Shown: piece after piece, positions 6,108 through 13,518 of the stretch
Numbering within the stretch: the first letter of the stretch is position 1
Layout: each line of letters starts with the position of its first letter
Source of the DNA: an uncultured Oscillospiraceae bacterium
GTDB taxonomy: Bacteria > Bacillota > Clostridia > Oscillospirales > Oscillospiraceae
Length of the DNA: 17,074 bases
Reading direction: 5' to 3'
Assembly: GCA_934630985.1 (NCBI GenBank)
Contig: CAKTXO010000026.1
Span: 1 to 17,074, forward strand
The notes under the pieces: generated by a model
The model's database searches: none
The model's input: only the letters and a program-made list of their open reading frames with translations
Told to the model about the DNA's origin: nothing
Translations under genes and position numbers: made by a program

Positions 6108-8054
6108 TTATACCGTTGCCATTTCCCGCATTTCCGCGGCCTGGTCAGCGTTGGCGTTGACCTCTTCCGGCGAGCGGTAGGTGGGAACCACCTGCTTGAG
6201 GGCTCTTCGCACCGCCTCGTCGTCTCCAGTGGCGCAGGCCTTCTCCAGTATGGCCAGCCGCCGCTCCAGCTCTTCCTTGGGCAGGGGCGTATCCTTCTCC
6301 ACAAAAATCAGGCTGTTGTCTGTTTTGTCCAGATCCTCAGTCTTCACCAGCAGCTCCTCGTAGAGCTTTTCCCCCGGCCGCAGACCGGTCTCTACAATTT
6401 CAATGCCGCTGACCCCGGACAGGCGGATCATGCTCTGAGCCAGATCCAGAATCTTCACCGGCTGACCCATGTCCAGCACGAACAGCTCCCCATTCTTCGC
6501 CATGGCTCCGGATTCCAGCACCAGCTGGGAGGCCTCGGGAATGGTCATGAAATAGCGGATGATCCGTCGGTCGGTGAGGGTAATAGGCCCGCCGCTGGCG
6601 ATCTGCCGCTTGAAAAGCGGAATCACCGACCCCGCGGAACCCAGAACGTTTCCGAACCGGGTGGCGCTGTAGCAGGCGGAGCCCCAAACGCCGGCACTGC
6701 CCACAATCATCTCGCACATCCGCTTGGTGGCACCCATCACATTGGTGGGGTTCACCGCCTTGTCCGTGGACACCATCATAAACCGCTCCACGGCGTGCTC
6801 CTCGCACAGTTCCACCAGGGTCTTTGTGCCGAATACGTTATTGTAAACCGCCTCAATGCAGTTTTTCTCCATGAGAGGCACATGCTTATGGGCGGCGGCG
6901 TGGATGACAATCTGGGGATGATAGGTCGAAAACACCCGCTCCAGAGACTTCCGGTGGGTGACGGAGCAGATTTCCAGCTGCAAATCCAGCTTGCTGCCAT
7001 AGGCGATTTTCAGCTCCTGCTGAATATCGTAAGCCCCGTTCTCATAAATATCCAGAATGATGATCTGCTTCGGCTCCATTTTCGCCAGCTGGCGGCACAG
7101 CTCGGAACCGATGGAGCCGCCGCCGCCCGTAATCAGAATCACCTTGTCCCGGTAGAAGGCGCCGGTTTTCTCGTCGGCAATGGCAATGGGCTTGCGGAAA
7201 AGCAGTTCCTCAATGTCAAAGTCCCGGACGTACCGCTTGCCTCCGGCGGTCTGCATCATAGGATAGTCGTAGACCTTGATTTTGTAGCCCGCGTCGGAAT
7301 AGGCGGCGTAAAGCTCCCGCTTCTTCTCGTCGGACAGATTGGGGATGGCGAATACCACCTCCTGCACCTCGTGGCTGCGCAGGGCATCCAGGGTGGAGTC
7401 GTCCTCCAGCAGCACCGGCAGACCGTGAATTTCCCGTCCTGCCTTCTCCTGGCTCACATCGATGAAGCACCGGGGCAGGAAATTGGAAGCCGGATTGGAC
7501 AGCAGCTCCTCAGCCAGGGTCACGCCCACCCGTCCCGCGCCGATGATGGCGATTTTGATTTTGTGCTCTGCCTCCCGGTTGGGATGAATCAGCTCGTCCC
7601 CGGCGAAAATCCGCAGCAACAGCCGCAGGAACTTGCCGTAGGCGGTATCCGCCGTGCCGCATTTGAAGCAGTAGCGGTAGATCATCCGGATAGCCAGGGC
7701 TCCCAGAAGGTTCATGCTGGCGATGCTCAGAAGCCGGGAAAAGGTCACCTTCTCGATGGGAATGAACAGGGGCAGTGTCAGCTCAATGGCCAAAGTCACC
7801 GCGAAGGCCACCGCGTCCACCAGCAGAAGCCGGATGTAGCACTGAATGCCGCCGTATCGCCAGATCTGCTGATAGATGCTGCCTAAAATCCGGGCGGCGA
7901 AGATGCACACGAAGCTGATGCTGCCGTGCATCAGGCAGGCACCCAGGGACAGCTCCTCGTTGCTTCGGTAGAACACCAGCAGCAGCAAATCCACCGCCAG
8001 CAGAACCAGCAGGTCATACAGAGCCAGCTGCCAGCGGAAATTGCGTTTTTTCAT
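6108..8054 (-). CDS. Membrane UDP-sugar 4,6-dehydratase (CapD/WbpM/PglF family)
   Basis: This 648-aa protein begins with four transmembrane helices (about 10-28, 43-61, 74-95, 105-126). A first Rossmann-like domain follows (IIGAGRVGV, 170-178), then a second, catalytic extended-SDR domain with TGGGGSIGSE (309-318). The catalytic region is STDKAVNPTNVMGATKR (429-445), with Met in place of the SDR tyrosine (M440) and K444, as in the inverting or retaining 4,6-dehydratases of this family. HAAAHKHVPLME (385-396) is another hallmark. The product is a UDP-4-keto-6-deoxy-HexNAc, a precursor of bacillosamine-, FucNAc- or QuiNAc-type sugars. Length is normal for the membrane form. AAGGAGA lies 7 nt before the ATG, behind a near-consensus promoter. 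Family is certain, exact sugar product is not. It probably supplies the sugar loaded by the transferase at 8734. Confidence 0.95.
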   Translation of the reverse strand: MKKRNFRWQLALYDLLVLLAVDLLLLVFYRSNEELSLGACLMHGSISFVCIFAARILGSIYQQIWRYGGIQCYIRLLLVDAVAFAVTLAIELTLPLFIPIEKVTFSRLLSIASMNLLGALAIRMIYRYCFKCGTADTAYGKFLRLLLRIFAGDELIHPNREAEHKIKIAIIGAGRVGVTLAEELLSNPASNFLPRCFIDVSQEKAGREIHGLPVLLEDDSTLDALRSHEVQEVVFAIPNLSDEKKRELYAAYSDAGYKIKVYDYPMMQTAGGKRYVRDFDIEELLFRKPIAIADEKTGAFYRDKVILITGGGGSIGSELCRQLAKMEPKQIIILDIYENGAYDIQQELKIAYGSKLDLQLEICSVTHRKSLERVFSTYHPQIVIHAAAHKHVPLMEKNCIEAVYNNVFGTKTLVELCEEHAVERFMMVSTDKAVNPTNVMGATKRMCEMIVGSAGVWGSACYSATRFGNVLGSAGSVIPLFKRQIASGGPITLTDRRIIRYFMTIPEASQLVLESGAMAKNGELFVLDMGQPVKILDLAQSMIRLSGVSGIEIVETGLRPGEKLYEELLVKTEDLDKTDNSLIFVEKDTPLPKEELERRLAILEKACATGDDEAVRRALKQVVPTYRSPEEVNANADQAAEMREMATV

Positions 8055-8109
8055 GTCTTATCTCCTTATCCTGCCGCTCTTCTTACCGGGCAGGTCTCAT
8101 CTTCGTAAG

Positions 8110-8147
8110 CGGACAGATATTATACTATATTTGTCCGTTTTCGTCAA
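8110..8147 (-). promoter_or_regulatory. Near-consensus promoter with embedded 28-bp palindrome upstream of the dehydratase
   Basis: On the minus strand TTGACG (8142-8147) is separated by 17 bp from TATAAT (8119-8124). An imperfect palindrome, CGGACA-x-ATAT ... ATAT-x-TGTCCG (8110-8137), covers the -10 and most of the spacer. A protein bound there would block RNA polymerase, so this is a good operator candidate for a repressor. The promoter itself is strong by sequence; the operator role is inferred. Confidence 0.75.
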
Positions 8148-8150
8148 TGA

Positions 8151-8375
8151 TCAATAACCGCAGCCGGTGCGCTCCGGACCCTTCATGTCACGGACAAAGG
8201 CTGTCCGGAAGGACATGTTGATCTCGTCCAGCTCCCGGAGCCCATAAATATAGTCATCGTACATATCCGCCAGGCCGCCCTGGCAGTCGTCGCAGGCACC
8301 CAGAAAGCCCAGTGCCTCCTCCACGATTTTCTGCCGCTCCTCCTGGGTGGTATCCTGAATCAAAAGACTTTTCAT
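8151..8375 (-). CDS. Small conserved-looking protein with CDDC motif (74 aa)
   Basis: The product begins MKSLLIQDTTQEERQKIVEE, has a central CDDC motif (28-31) followed by GGLADMYDDYIYGLREL, and ends with a Cys-Gly-Tyr tail. I recall short proteins of this shape in many gut Clostridia carrying unhelpful database names, but I cannot assign a function. The paired cysteines could bind metal or act in redox chemistry. The ATG is preceded by GGAGGA with 7-8 nt spacing and by a good promoter (8406-8434), so it is very likely expressed. The dehydratase promoter begins just past its stop codon, so the two minus-strand genes can be transcribed separately or by readthrough. Confidence 0.75.
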   Translation of the reverse strand: MKSLLIQDTTQEERQKIVEEALGFLGACDDCQGGLADMYDDYIYGLRELDEINMSFRTAFVRDMKGPERTGCGY

Positions 8376-8405
8376 CCCATTGTCCTCCTCGTTTTCTTAC
8401 CGTAT

Positions 8406-8434
8406 ATCATAGCGCAATTGGGTTTGTCCGTCAA
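8406..8434 (-). promoter_or_regulatory. Promoter of the 74-aa protein gene
   Basis: TTGACG (8429-8434) and TATGAT (8406-8411) on the minus strand are 17 bp apart, followed about 20 nt later by the ribosome binding site. The octamer TTTGTCCG (8423-8430 on plus) also occurs in the dehydratase promoter at 8130-8137. Confidence 0.7.
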
Positions 8435-8444
8435 TCCACATTTG

Positions 8445-8464
8445 CCGGAACCCTAGCGTTCCGG
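8445..8464. other. CCGGAAC/GTTCCGG inverted repeat
   Basis: Seven-bp perfect arms flank a 6-nt loop, and a T-rich plus-strand stretch follows. It lies between two divergent promoters with no gene ending nearby on the plus strand. It could be an operator or a bidirectional transcription barrier. Another small stem (CCGAAA/TTTCGG, 8539-8555) lies in the same gap (8376-8733), which otherwise holds only the promoters described. Confidence 0.35.
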
Positions 8465-8594
8465 TTTCCGTCTTTTCTTTCGCGAAATCAGCCAAAATAT
8501 TCTGATTGAATTTGTATGTTTTCGCTTAATTCTCTTTTCCGAAAGCCTGTTTCGGCTCAAATTGAAAAAAATGGGGTTCCGCCGCTTTTTATCA

Positions 8595-8623
8595 TTGACG
8601 AATCCGGGCGGAACAGCTATAAT
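8595..8623 (+). promoter_or_regulatory. Promoter of the polyprenyl glycosylphosphotransferase gene
   Basis: TTGACG (8595-8600) and TATAAT (8618-8623) are 17 bp apart, close to the ideal sigma-A promoter. Transcription would start near 8630, giving a leader of about 100 nt before the ATG at 8734. Confidence 0.75.
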
Positions 8624-8733
8624 TATGTTGAATTATTGGGTATAAATTTAATCTGAGATAAAAGTGAAATGTGGTTCTCCGAAGGCGGATAGCACGGCAA
8701 GGTCTTCGGCGGATTTCGGAAAGGACAGAGAAC

Positions 8734-10188
8734 ATGTACAAGCGAAATACGCGCAGCTGGCTCAAGCACCTGGATTTTATTCTGCTGGATTTGATTTCCC
8801 TGCAGCTGGCCTTCTTCCTGGCCTTCATCCTCCGGAGGCAGGGCTTCAATCCCTATACCCTCCCCCTTTACCGGCACATGGGTCTGTACCTGACGGTGGC
8901 GAACTTACTGGTCATTCTGATTCAAGACACCATGCACGATGTACTGAAGCTGGGTCACTGGCAAAATTTCAAGATCACCCTGGAGCATACGCTGATTCTG
9001 TCCGCCCTGGCGGTAATGTTTCTGTTCTTCAGCAAAACCGGCCAGCGGTATTCCCGGCTGAATATGGTCTATCTTCTGTGCTCCTATTTTCTCATTTCCT
9101 ACGTCACCCGGGAGATCTGGAAAACAATTCTCCATAGGACTATGAATAAGGGCTTCAGCCAGCGGAGTCTGCTGATTCTCACCGACTCTCAAGCTGCTGG
9201 GGATACGGTGGAGGCTATGAAGGATCATAACTATGCCTCTTTTGCCCTCCACGGCCTCGCTCTGCTGGACGAAGACACCGCTCTGGAGCAGATCAAAGGC
9301 GTTCCCGTGGTGGCTCAGGGGAAGGACATCATCCCCTATATCTGCCAGACCTGGGTGGATGAAGTGCTGGTGGTTCCCTCGGAGGCCATGGCCTATCCCC
9401 AGGAGATCATGAATGCGCTCCAGCAGATGGGCATCACCGTCCACCTGAACCTGGCTAAGGTTTCCGACAGCCTGGGCGGGAAGAAATTCGTGGAGAAGGT
9501 AGGCCCCTACACCTGCCTGACCTCCACCATAAACTATGCCTCCCCCGCGGCTCTGTTTGCCAAGCGCGCCATGGACATTGCAGGCGGGCTGGTCGGCTGT
9601 CTGCTTACGGGCATTATCTATCTGTTTGTGGCGCCCGCCATTTACAAGGCCTCCCCCGGCCCCATTTTCTTCGCCCAGACCCGGGTGGGAAAAAACGGGC
9701 GCACCTTCAAAATGTATAAATTCCGCAGCATGTACCTGGATGCTGAGGCTCGGAAGGCAGAGCTCATGAAGGACAACAAGCTGGGCGACGGCAAAATGTT
9801 CAAGCTGGACTTTGACCCCCGGGTCATCGGCAATGAAATTCTGCCGGACGGCACCCGGAAAACCGGCATCGGCGACTTTATCCGCCGCACCAGTCTGGAT
9901 GAATTCCCCCAGTTCTTCAACGTGCTCAGAGGGGATATGTCCATTGTCGGCACCCGGCCTCCCCTGCCCTCAGAGACTCGGCTGTATGCCCTTCATCACT
10001 ATGCCCGGCTTGCCACCAAGCCCGGCGTCACCGGCATGTGGCAGGTCAGCGGCCGCAGCGACATTACGGATTTTGAAGAAGTGGTACGGCTGGACAAGGA
10101 GTACATCGAAAACTGGAACCTGGGGCTGGATATCAAAATTCTCCTGAAAACCATTCTGGTGGTATTCCAGGAGAACGGCTCTGTCTGA
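8734..10188 (+). CDS. Polyprenyl-phosphate sugar-1-phosphate transferase (WcaJ/WbaP-type initiating enzyme)
   Basis: This 484-aa membrane protein starts repeat-unit synthesis by moving a sugar-1-phosphate from a UDP-sugar to undecaprenyl phosphate. It has four N-terminal TM segments (about 14-34, 48-64, 86-100, 111-125), a soluble Rossmann-like region (144-240), and the C-terminal bacterial sugar transferase domain: a membrane-entering helix (282-304), KFRSM (329-333), the catalytic pair in SLDEFPQ (D389, E390), GTRPP (406-410) and GVTGMWQVSGRS (431-442). Length fits the large form. I chose the ATG at 8734, with AAAGGA 8 nt upstream, over an in-frame GTG at 8671 that would add a basic, unmatched 21-aa extension. 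It runs divergently from the dehydratase gene, whose product may be its substrate. Family certain, sugar unknown. Confidence 0.95.
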   Translation: MYKRNTRSWLKHLDFILLDLISLQLAFFLAFILRRQGFNPYTLPLYRHMGLYLTVANLLVILIQDTMHDVLKLGHWQNFKITLEHTLILSALAVMFLFFSKTGQRYSRLNMVYLLCSYFLISYVTREIWKTILHRTMNKGFSQRSLLILTDSQAAGDTVEAMKDHNYASFALHGLALLDEDTALEQIKGVPVVAQGKDIIPYICQTWVDEVLVVPSEAMAYPQEIMNALQQMGITVHLNLAKVSDSLGGKKFVEKVGPYTCLTSTINYASPAALFAKRAMDIAGGLVGCLLTGIIYLFVAPAIYKASPGPIFFAQTRVGKNGRTFKMYKFRSMYLDAEARKAELMKDNKLGDGKMFKLDFDPRVIGNEILPDGTRKTGIGDFIRRTSLDEFPQFFNVLRGDMSIVGTRPPLPSETRLYALHHYARLATKPGVTGMWQVSGRSDITDFEEVVRLDKEYIENWNLGLDIKILLKTILVVFQENGSV

Positions 10189-10194
10189 TCGGAT

Positions 10195-10261
10195 CGGAAA
10201 GGAGATTCCCACGCGAAGGAAAAATGTCCCCAAAGGGAAGTGGGGGATCTCCCTGATTCCG
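10195..10261 (+). other. Long imperfect hairpin after the phosphotransferase gene
   Basis: CGGAA, GGAGAT and CCCAC on the left pair in order with GTGGG, ATCTCC and TTCCG on the right, with small internal loops. It starts 6 nt past the stop codon. It has no U-tract, so it may be an mRNA 3' end structure or part of a repeat rather than a classic terminator. The remaining gap to 10411 shows no convincing promoter. Confidence 0.45.
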
Positions 10262-10411
10262 GACATCCGGGTTGAGCAGAAGAATTATCCGCGTTTCTGA
10301 GATTTCATTGTTTCCCATCCGGTACTTCTGGATAAGCGCAAGTGGTTTTGAAAAAATCGCAAACTACGCAGAGCATGTATTTTCCGTAAGCAAAAAAAGG
10401 GGGGAACCTAT

Positions 10412-12574
10412 ATGGAGAACGCACGCACCTCAAATGCACCCAACGAGTACGAAAAATTTGAAACACTCTATGAATCAACGGAATGCAAACTGCAAAATAA
10501 TGTGCCTGTATTGATTGAAATGGTTCACTTGTTAAAGGATACGGGCAACGGTTCTGTTTTTGCGAAATGCGCATTCAGAAGCTTAACTGACAAAACAATT
10601 AAAGCGCTTCTGCTGGATGTTATCGCGGCAGACACCTGGGGAAATCCGCTGGAAGGTGTTGCGGGATTTCAGTTACTCGATCTGAATGTAAAACGCGGGT
10701 TCAGCTTCGGTCAGTCGGAAATGATTCCCCTTCCCAACAAGAACGTTCGGAACGTTGATATCGTAATCAGGAAAATCCTGTTTGAAGATCAAAGCATATG
10801 TAACTGCGAAGAAGCCTATTCCACCATTCCGACGCCGACTACCCTGCTTTCGGTCTTTGGCTCGGAAGAGGCTGTGGAATGCTATGCCGAAAAGACCGTG
10901 AAATCTGCGGAGTTTGTTCCGGCGGTTGGGCAGCAAATATGGAGATGTACATGCGGAGCTATCAATCGAACCGGAAGAGATTCCTGCTGTGGCTGCGGCA
11001 CGAGTTTATCCCTTCAGCTGTCCGCCTATGAGCCGGAAGTAATGATCGCAGAGGCCAAAGCACGTCTTGAAGAAAAGGCACGTCGGGACAGAGTGTCTGC
11101 GGAAATTGAGAAGGAAAACAAAAAGAAAAAAGCATTCCTTGGGCTGGCCGCTATCCTTTTGGTTTGTGCGGTCTATGTCACCTGCCAGTATTTGATTCCT
11201 TCCATCCGATACAATGCGGCTGCCAATGATGTTGAGAAGAACAATTACGACGCCGCCTACAATACCTATATTTCGCTGAAAGACTATCGGGATTCTTCGG
11301 ACAAGGCAATAGAAACGTTATATCAAAAAGCCGTATATCTGGAAGACCAGAAGCAGTTTGCGGAAGCTGCCGCTGAATACGAAAAAATCCCGGATTATCA
11401 GGACAGCAAAGCCAAGGCCGCTCATTGCAGAAATGAAGCGCAGTACGCCGAGGCAAAGGCCAAGTATGACGCAAAGGATTATGATGGAGCAATCGCCGCA
11501 TTCACGAAGCTTGGCCGCTATCTGGATTCCCAGAATTGGGTCTTAAAGACAAAATACGCAAAGGCGTCCGACTGTTTTGATAACAAGGAGTACGCAAAGG
11601 CTGCGGAGCTTTTCAAAGAGCTGAAGCAGATCAATGATTATCTGGATTCCCAGGAACGAATGGAAGAATCCGAGTATCAGCTGGCTGAGGCTGCCTACGC
11701 GCAAAAGGATTATCAGACAGCATATCAGGGATATGAGGCGCTGGGAGCAGCAGATTACAAGGACGCAGGTGATAAAGGAAAAAACGCCAAGTACCTTTAC
11801 GCATGTGAACGTCTGAATGCAAAAGAATATGAGGATGCTTCCGACTTGTTCAGCAGTCTGAAGGGATATAAAGACGGACGGGATAAGTTTAATGAGGCAA
11901 CGTATGCCCATGGGAAAGAATGCTACGATTCGCAGTCATATGGCGAAGCCAGAAGGTATTTCGCCAAGGTAGCGGGGTATGAAGATGCGGATTCCTTATG
12001 GAACGAGGCAAGTTATCATGCCGGTATCAACTGTCTGAAATATGAGCTGTATGAAAACGCAATCAATTATCTGGAAGATGTCAAGGGTCACAGCGATGTA
12101 AAAGAGAAAATCAAAGAGGCAAAGTACGGATATGTGAAGTCTCATAAGAGCCGCACCAACGAAACAACCTATTCCTATCTTAGAGATTTGAAAGCCGCTG
12201 GTTACCAGGATTCCAGAGCAATTTACAATGAACTGTACGCATGGAAAATGACTGTGACCACCATCAGCAATTGTGAAGACAGTTTCTTCAGCATGTCCAG
12301 TTTAAGCAAATACGACACCTGGTACTTCAGTCTCCGGCTGTCCGGAGGCCCGCCAGACGGAGAAACTACAATCAAAGCCACATGTACCTTCCCGAGCGGA
12401 GCAAAATCCACTGCCCGGTGGGGTAACAATGATAAATGGTCGGAAGGTTCAACCGGAACCTGCTGGTTTTATTATGCCAATCCCTACTACGGTCGTGCGG
12501 GAACCGCAACGATAAGAATTTATGATGGCGATGGGGTTCAAATCGGTCAGGACTCTGTGAGAATTACAAACTAA
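10412..12574 (+). CDS. Zinc-ribbon, single-TM protein with tandem TPR/Sel1-like repeats (720 aa)
   Basis: The cytoplasmic half has an N-terminal beta-rich region (about 15-125), then a cysteine knuckle (WRCTCG, C179 and C181, with C192, C193 and C195) like a zinc ribbon, then a charged helix (205-240). A membrane helix spans 241-261. Outside are about nine helical repeats with period 37-41 residues, each ending in a [DGR]-[YH]-x-D turn (291, 328, 369, 409, 448, 485, 522, 559, 597). The C-terminal domain of about 110 residues is beta-rich with aromatic and Gly residues and may bind a ligand. I recall similar ribbon/TPR proteins from gut Clostridia but know no function. Codon use is more AT-rich than its neighbours (29 of 60 G+C at 11341-11400). 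AAGGGGGG precedes the ATG. It has no visible tie to the sugar genes. Confidence 0.85.
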   Translation: MENARTSNAPNEYEKFETLYESTECKLQNNVPVLIEMVHLLKDTGNGSVFAKCAFRSLTDKTIKALLLDVIAADTWGNPLEGVAGFQLLDLNVKRGFSFGQSEMIPLPNKNVRNVDIVIRKILFEDQSICNCEEAYSTIPTPTTLLSVFGSEEAVECYAEKTVKSAEFVPAVGQQIWRCTCGAINRTGRDSCCGCGTSLSLQLSAYEPEVMIAEAKARLEEKARRDRVSAEIEKENKKKKAFLGLAAILLVCAVYVTCQYLIPSIRYNAAANDVEKNNYDAAYNTYISLKDYRDSSDKAIETLYQKAVYLEDQKQFAEAAAEYEKIPDYQDSKAKAAHCRNEAQYAEAKAKYDAKDYDGAIAAFTKLGRYLDSQNWVLKTKYAKASDCFDNKEYAKAAELFKELKQINDYLDSQERMEESEYQLAEAAYAQKDYQTAYQGYEALGAADYKDAGDKGKNAKYLYACERLNAKEYEDASDLFSSLKGYKDGRDKFNEATYAHGKECYDSQSYGEARRYFAKVAGYEDADSLWNEASYHAGINCLKYELYENAINYLEDVKGHSDVKEKIKEAKYGYVKSHKSRTNETTYSYLRDLKAAGYQDSRAIYNELYAWKMTVTTISNCEDSFFSMSSLSKYDTWYFSLRLSGGPPDGETTIKATCTFPSGAKSTARWGNNDKWSEGSTGTCWFYYANPYYGRAGTATIRIYDGDGVQIGQDSVRITN

Positions 12575-12585
12575 CAAAAAAACAG

Positions 12586-12660
12586 CTTATACGCAGCAGC
12601 GCCGCAGATGATTTTTTCATCTGCGGCGCTGCCTTATAAGATGCCGCCAAGTCTGGCAGC
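12586..12660 (-). terminator. Terminator hairpins between the convergent TPR and cupin genes
   Basis: A 16-bp perfect stem (12596-12611 and 12617-12632) is extended by outer CTTATA/TATAAG arms (12586-12640). On the minus strand it is followed by CTG and a run of seven T, the right form for ending the cupin transcript. A smaller stem, GCTGCCA/TGGCGGC (12643-12660), precedes it. Plus-strand transcripts lack a U-tract, though the hairpin may still define the TPR mRNA end. Confidence 0.8.
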
Positions 12661-12678
12661 ACCCCAATTTTTTCGGGC

Positions 12679-13032
12679 TTAGAATACAATGGCATCGTCG
12701 GCGGTGAAGCCGCCCAGGGAGTTCTCCTTCACCTGGATGCACACGAAGGTGATCCCGCAGTCCGCCGCGGCAGAAAATTGCCGCTTGGCAGCGGGCGCTA
12801 CCCGCAGCCAGTCTCCGGCGGTCAGAGCCACGGTCTCCCCGTCGATAACTGCGGTGCCCCGACCCTCCAGAACGCCATAGATTTCCTCATTGTTCTTGTG
12901 GGCGTGGACAAAGGGCACACCGGCTCCGGCGGGCAGCCGATTCAGACTGATTTCCGCACCGGTGAGGAAAAGTGCCTCATGCAGCTCCACTCTTCCTTCG
13001 GCGCCCACATTGGTCTTTGCGTAGTTTTTCAT
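12679..13032 (-). CDS. Small single-domain cupin (117 aa)
   Basis: The protein is one cupin_2 barrel. Motif 1 is present as PFVHAHKNNEEIYGVLEG (H43, H45 and E49/E50 as likely metal ligands). Motif 2 reads LTAGDWLRVAPAAKRQFSA, where the usual histidine is replaced (K83/R84 lie nearby), so metal binding may be weaker or altered. Such proteins act as small isomerases, sensors or detoxification factors, and the substrate cannot be told. The ATG has a consensus AGGAGG 8 nt upstream. It is divergent from the HxlR regulator across 141 bp, the usual arrangement for an HxlR target gene, so regulation by HxlR is likely but inferred. Confidence 0.85.
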   Translation of the reverse strand: MKNYAKTNVGAEGRVELHEALFLTGAEISLNRLPAGAGVPFVHAHKNNEEIYGVLEGRGTAVIDGETVALTAGDWLRVAPAAKRQFSAAADCGITFVCIQVKENSLGGFTADDAIVF

Positions 13033-13078
13033 AAAAATAACCTCCTAAGAATACTTGCAGCAGTCATTGCTTGCCTTT

Positions 13079-13106
13079 ATTCTACCGAAAGGCCGAGAAA
13101 ATACAA
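13079..13106 (-). promoter_or_regulatory. Promoter of the cupin gene
   Basis: TTGTAT (13101-13106) and TAGAAT (13079-13084) on the minus strand are 16 bp apart. The -35 box touches the inverted repeat at 13105-13133. Confidence 0.5.
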
Positions 13107-13133
13107 GTACGCACCTTTTTATAACTGTACATT
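13105..13133. promoter_or_regulatory. Probable HxlR operator between cupin and hxlR-type gene
   Basis: AAGTAC (13105-13110) and GTACATT (13127-13133) form a near-palindrome around an AT-rich centre. It overlaps the -35 boxes of both divergent promoters. HxlR/DUF24 regulators bind short inverted repeats of this kind beside their own genes; binding here is inferred. Confidence 0.5.
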
Positions 13134-13154
13134 CGGATTTGCGTGTGTTATAGT
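13126..13154 (+). promoter_or_regulatory. Promoter of the HxlR regulator operon
   Basis: TGTACA (13126-13131) and TATAGT (13149-13154) are 17 bp apart. Transcription would begin a few bases before the AGAGGTGAT ribosome binding site, leaving a very short leader. Confidence 0.5.
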
Positions 13155-13173
13155 AAGGATAGAGGTGATCGCC

Positions 13174-13518
13174 GTGAAAACCAAAGACGAGCTGCCCGCC
13201 TGTCCCGTGGCCACCGCCGTGGCCTTAGTAGGCGGAAAATGGAAGCTGCTCATTCTGCGCAATCTCCGCGGCCGCCCCTGGCGGTTCAATGAGCTTCAGC
13301 GGGATCTGGAGGGCATTTCTCAGAAGGTGCTCACCGACAGCCTGCGGCAGATGATGGACGACGGTCTTGTCTACCGGCAGGACTATCAGGAGCTGCCGCC
13401 TCGGGTGGAGTACGGCCTGACTGACCTGGGCAGGGAAATGCTGCCCATCCTCGATGCCCTGGCCAATTTCGGAAACTACTATAAAACCGTCCTGGCAGAA
13501 AGGAAGAACGAATTATGA
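13174..13518 (+). CDS. HxlR-family (DUF24) winged-helix transcriptional regulator
   Basis: The 114-aa product shows the HxlR pattern: CPVATAVALVGGKWKLLILRNL with the single conserved N-terminal cysteine (C10), RFNELQRDLEGISQKVLTDSL as recognition region, then the wing with PPRVEYGLTDLGREMLPIL. Members often sense electrophiles or oxidants through that cysteine. The start is GTG at 13174, chosen because AGAGGTGAT precedes it by 4-5 nt and the family N-terminus begins here; longer in-frame readings would run antisense through the cupin gene. Its last four bases (ATGA) overlap the next gene, so regulator and glycosyltransferase are translationally coupled. Likely targets are its own operon and the divergent cupin. 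Confidence 0.93.
   Translation: MKTKDELPACPVATAVALVGGKWKLLILRNLRGRPWRFNELQRDLEGISQKVLTDSLRQMMDDGLVYRQDYQELPPRVEYGLTDLGREMLPILDALANFGNYYKTVLAERKNEL

Noticed and set aside
6078..7886. 602-codon open frame on the plus strand antisense to the UDP-sugar dehydratase gene
   Set aside because: The translation is rich in His, Gln and Gly without any domain pattern, has no ribosome binding site, and overlaps a terminator. It is a by-product of GC-rich codons in the real gene on the other strand.
8671..8733. Longer N-terminus for the phosphotransferase from a GTG at 8671
   Set aside because: The extra 21 residues are basic and unlike the family, and the better ribosome binding site (AAAGGA) serves the ATG at 8734.
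12778..13173. Longer N-terminus for the HxlR regulator
   Set aside because: It would run antisense through the cupin gene and both promoters; the GTG at 13174 has a clear ribosome binding site and matches the family start.
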